Source: an uncultured Bacteroidales bacterium
Lineage (GTDB): Bacteria > Bacteroidota > Bacteroidia > Bacteroidales > Bacteroidaceae
Direction of reading: 5' to 3'
Assembly: GCA_902802815.1 (NCBI GenBank)
Contig: CADCNQ010000012.1
Location: 1-64,000 of the forward strand
DNA: 64,000 nt
In this document: positions 62,513 through 64,000 of the stretch, one piece after another
How the letters are laid out: every line of letters begins with the position of its first letter
Position numbering within the stretch: position 1 is the stretch's first letter
Translations under genes and position numbers: made by a program
The notes under the pieces: model-generated
The model's input: the letters and a program-made list of their open reading frames with translations, nothing else
Told to the model about the DNA's origin: nothing
Databases searched by the model: none

Positions 62513-64000
62513 TTACTCCTCCTCTTTCTTTAGGGGTTCAACAATCAGTTGCATAGATTTCTTATCCAGGGAAATCTTATAGAATGATTTCTCGTTGTTC
62601 GTAACAATCACCTCAGTGTAAGTTTCACTTGCCAATAGGTTTTTAAATACTTGCAACTCGATAAAACGTCCTCTCAAATCGCTTAATGACGGACTGAATC
62701 CATTCTTAATGTAGTATAGCATCTCATACAAGTCCAGAGAGACAGTAAGTTGAACTGAGTGATTCTTCTTGTATCTAAACACGAAATTCTCATGCTCGTG
62801 CTCCAAGAATTCTGTGAGGTGTCCATTGTCATCAACCATAAGGTCAAAATCTTCCAATGGGAATCGACGATAGCTCTGTCCACTCGGGTCATTGACTCTT
62901 GTTGAAGCAAGGAGCAGATGCTTGGAAGATACAGATTCATTCCAGCATCCTTCACTACAAGAAATGGCATACGCAAGTCTTCTCTTTTCGTCTAACCAAT
63001 TCGTTTCCCCGCTATTCAGTATTTTGTAAAAATTCTCAATAGACTGATATGGCATTCGCTTCAGGAAATCAATTTTTCCTTCAAAATACTGATGCCGGAT
63101 GAATACGCGATGACGAAGCTTCACAAACTCGAGTTCGTAAGCGTTCATGTCATAGCTTGGTATGATGGTCAAAAAGTTGTTAAACTCTTCTAAGAGCTGA
63201 GCAGTTTGGCGAGAGGCAAATGCGAGGTAATCCTTCTCGTCCTTGATACGATAATAGAGATCTCGGTCCTTGTCCGGTATGGCCACATTGGCTATATCTG
63301 TTTCGCGAAGAAGCTTAACGATTCTGTCTTCTGAGCGCAAATCCGGAAATAAATAGCTTTCCGGAGCCGTCACATTGAAATACAGGCGCATCCACTCTTC
63401 TAAACGTATGCGTTCATATTCAAACTGTAATCTCTGCTTGTCTTCCTCATCGGTAGCCTCTGCCAGCTGCCCTTTTACTTTTTCTTCCCGTTGAGCGAGA
63501 ATGGGGATAGATGCACAGTTGTAGTCTCGTGTAATCAACCAGGCTATCATTGAGCGAAGGTCACGCATCGTGATGTGAACCTCACGTTTATAGACGATGG
63601 TTCTAACTATCCATTCAAGACGCGCAATTATCTCGTTCCCGACAGCCGGATCGTTTAGAGATTTGACATTGAAATTGATGAAGCATTTTTCGGCAAGCGG
63701 GCAAGTGCGACACTGGGCCCAAAGGTGAGATGAGGTCAGCGCCTTAATCTGCTTACGAAGAAGAGATTCACCGTTTTCATCCAAGGCCGTTACAGAACGC
63801 AGATTAAGGTTAATCACCATTACGCCCTCTGGCAGTTTCGTTACTCCTTCCTTGTAGAAATACTCATCAATAGCGTCGTACAGGAATTTGTGCTTCGGAG
63901 AGTTTTCGAGGAAGTCCATCAGACGTCCCTCATTGATGGCAATTATGCGGCCCTCTGGTGCAGCGCGAAAATCATCTCTCATTCCTTCAAACGGACGGAA
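62513..64000 (-). CDS. DptF-like protein, C-terminal part (gene continues past the right edge)
   Basis: The frame is open from 64000 to the stop at 62513 (495 codons plus the stop), so the true start is outside the window; the first Met at 63982 is internal. The visible part contains PEGRIIAINEGRLMDFL (end of an AAA+-type ATPase domain), the cysteine cluster CRTCPLAEKC, ITMRDLRSMIAWLITRD and a C-terminal beta-rich tail. This pattern recalls DptF/DndF ATPases of phosphorothioation-dependent restriction. Walker A must be upstream. It is the first visible gene of the operon, 3 nt before the next. Confidence 0.65.
   Translation of the reverse strand, partial: FRPFEGMRDDFRAAPEGRIIAINEGRLMDFLENSPKHKFLYDAIDEYFYKEGVTKLPEGVMVINLNLRSVTALDENGESLLRKQIKALTSSHLWAQCRTCPLAEKCFINFNVKSLNDPAVGNEIIARLEWIVRTIVYKREVHITMRDLRSMIAWLITRDYNCASIPILAQREEKVKGQLAEATDEEDKQRLQFEYERIRLEEWMRLYFNVTAPESYLFPDLRSEDRIVKLLRETDIANVAIPDKDRDLYYRIKDEKDYLAFASRQTAQLLEEFNNFLTIIPSYDMNAYELEFVKLRHRVFIRHQYFEGKIDFLKRMPYQSIENFYKILNSGETNWLDEKRRLAYAISCSEGCWNESVSSKHLLLASTRVNDPSGQSYRRFPLEDFDLMVDDNGHLTEFLEHEHENFVFRYKKNHSVQLTVSLDLYEMLYYIKNGFSPSLSDLRGRFIELQVFKNLLASETYTEVIVTNNEKSFYKISLDKKSMQLIVEPLKKEEE

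Overview
This window is a chromosomal segment from a member of the Bacteroidales (Bacteroidota), probably Prevotellaceae-like; the genus is a guess. The evidence is repeated TAnnTTTG (-7 type) promoter elements, Bacteroidota-type gene families (TonB-dependent receptor with carboxypeptidase-like N-terminus, PorT-like barrel, lipoproteins, a 29-residue AURKAIP1/COX24-type ribosomal protein, GH127, DUF2520) and families of short AT-rich direct repeats between genes.

Layout. 1-2.7 kb: nucleotide-sugar genes (end of a UDP-sugar dehydrogenase, a lipoprotein, GDP-L-fucose synthase, mannose-6-P isomerase). 2.7-8.3 kb (minus): a large secreted GH127 protein and a Rel/SpoT protein with an intact hydrolase but decayed synthetase motifs. 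8.9-22.5 kb (plus): housekeeping run fabD, GH13 amylase, manC, nth, guaA, trpB-type, two tandem acyl-CoA ligases (the second broken by a deletion), lepA, a Crp-like regulator and an AlkZ-related protein. 22.5-25.1 kb (minus): fdtA followed by an unusual fusion of a GNAT-like acyltransferase to an FdtB-type aminotransferase, a 3-amino-3,6-dideoxyhexose module for surface glycans. 25.2-25.4 kb: tRNA-Ser(GCU), tRNA-Glu(CUC) and a terminator. 25.4-28.1 kb (minus): TSCPD protein, secreted esterase, NSS transporter.

28.2-39.4 kb (minus) is the first striking region. A 2444-residue nonribosomal peptide synthetase with architecture C-A-T-C-A-T-reductase sits downstream of a one-piece sensor/PP2C phosphatase/RsbW-like kinase, a STAS antagonist and an outer-membrane barrel, and upstream of a sodium-dependent transporter, all in one direction with short gaps. 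The reductase ending predicts a dipeptide aldehyde, alcohol or cyclised product; the partner-switch proteins could control it.

39.5-49.5 kb: COX24-type small protein and RNase E/G (plus); nitroreductase, DUF2520 and KdsC phosphatase (minus); then a plus-strand envelope cluster of TonB-dependent receptor, PorT-like barrel, S41 protease lipoprotein and an S28/S37-like lipoprotein that lacks its catalytic serine. Repeats and fragments (a RhuM remnant) follow at 49.5-50.2 kb.

50.2-64.0 kb (minus) is the second striking region: at least eight tightly packed genes running in from beyond the right edge. They encode a DptF-like protein (incomplete), a DptG-position protein, a 1819-residue HerA-type ATPase with an embedded PD-(D/E)XK-like motif, a PP2C phosphatase, two unrecognised proteins, a coiled-coil SF1 helicase and a small protein resembling the ScoMcrA sulfur-binding domain. 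This looks like a multi-gene DNA-modification-sensing defence system related to DndFGH/DptFGH or MADS. Its modification genes, and any kinase opposing the PP2C, would lie outside the window.
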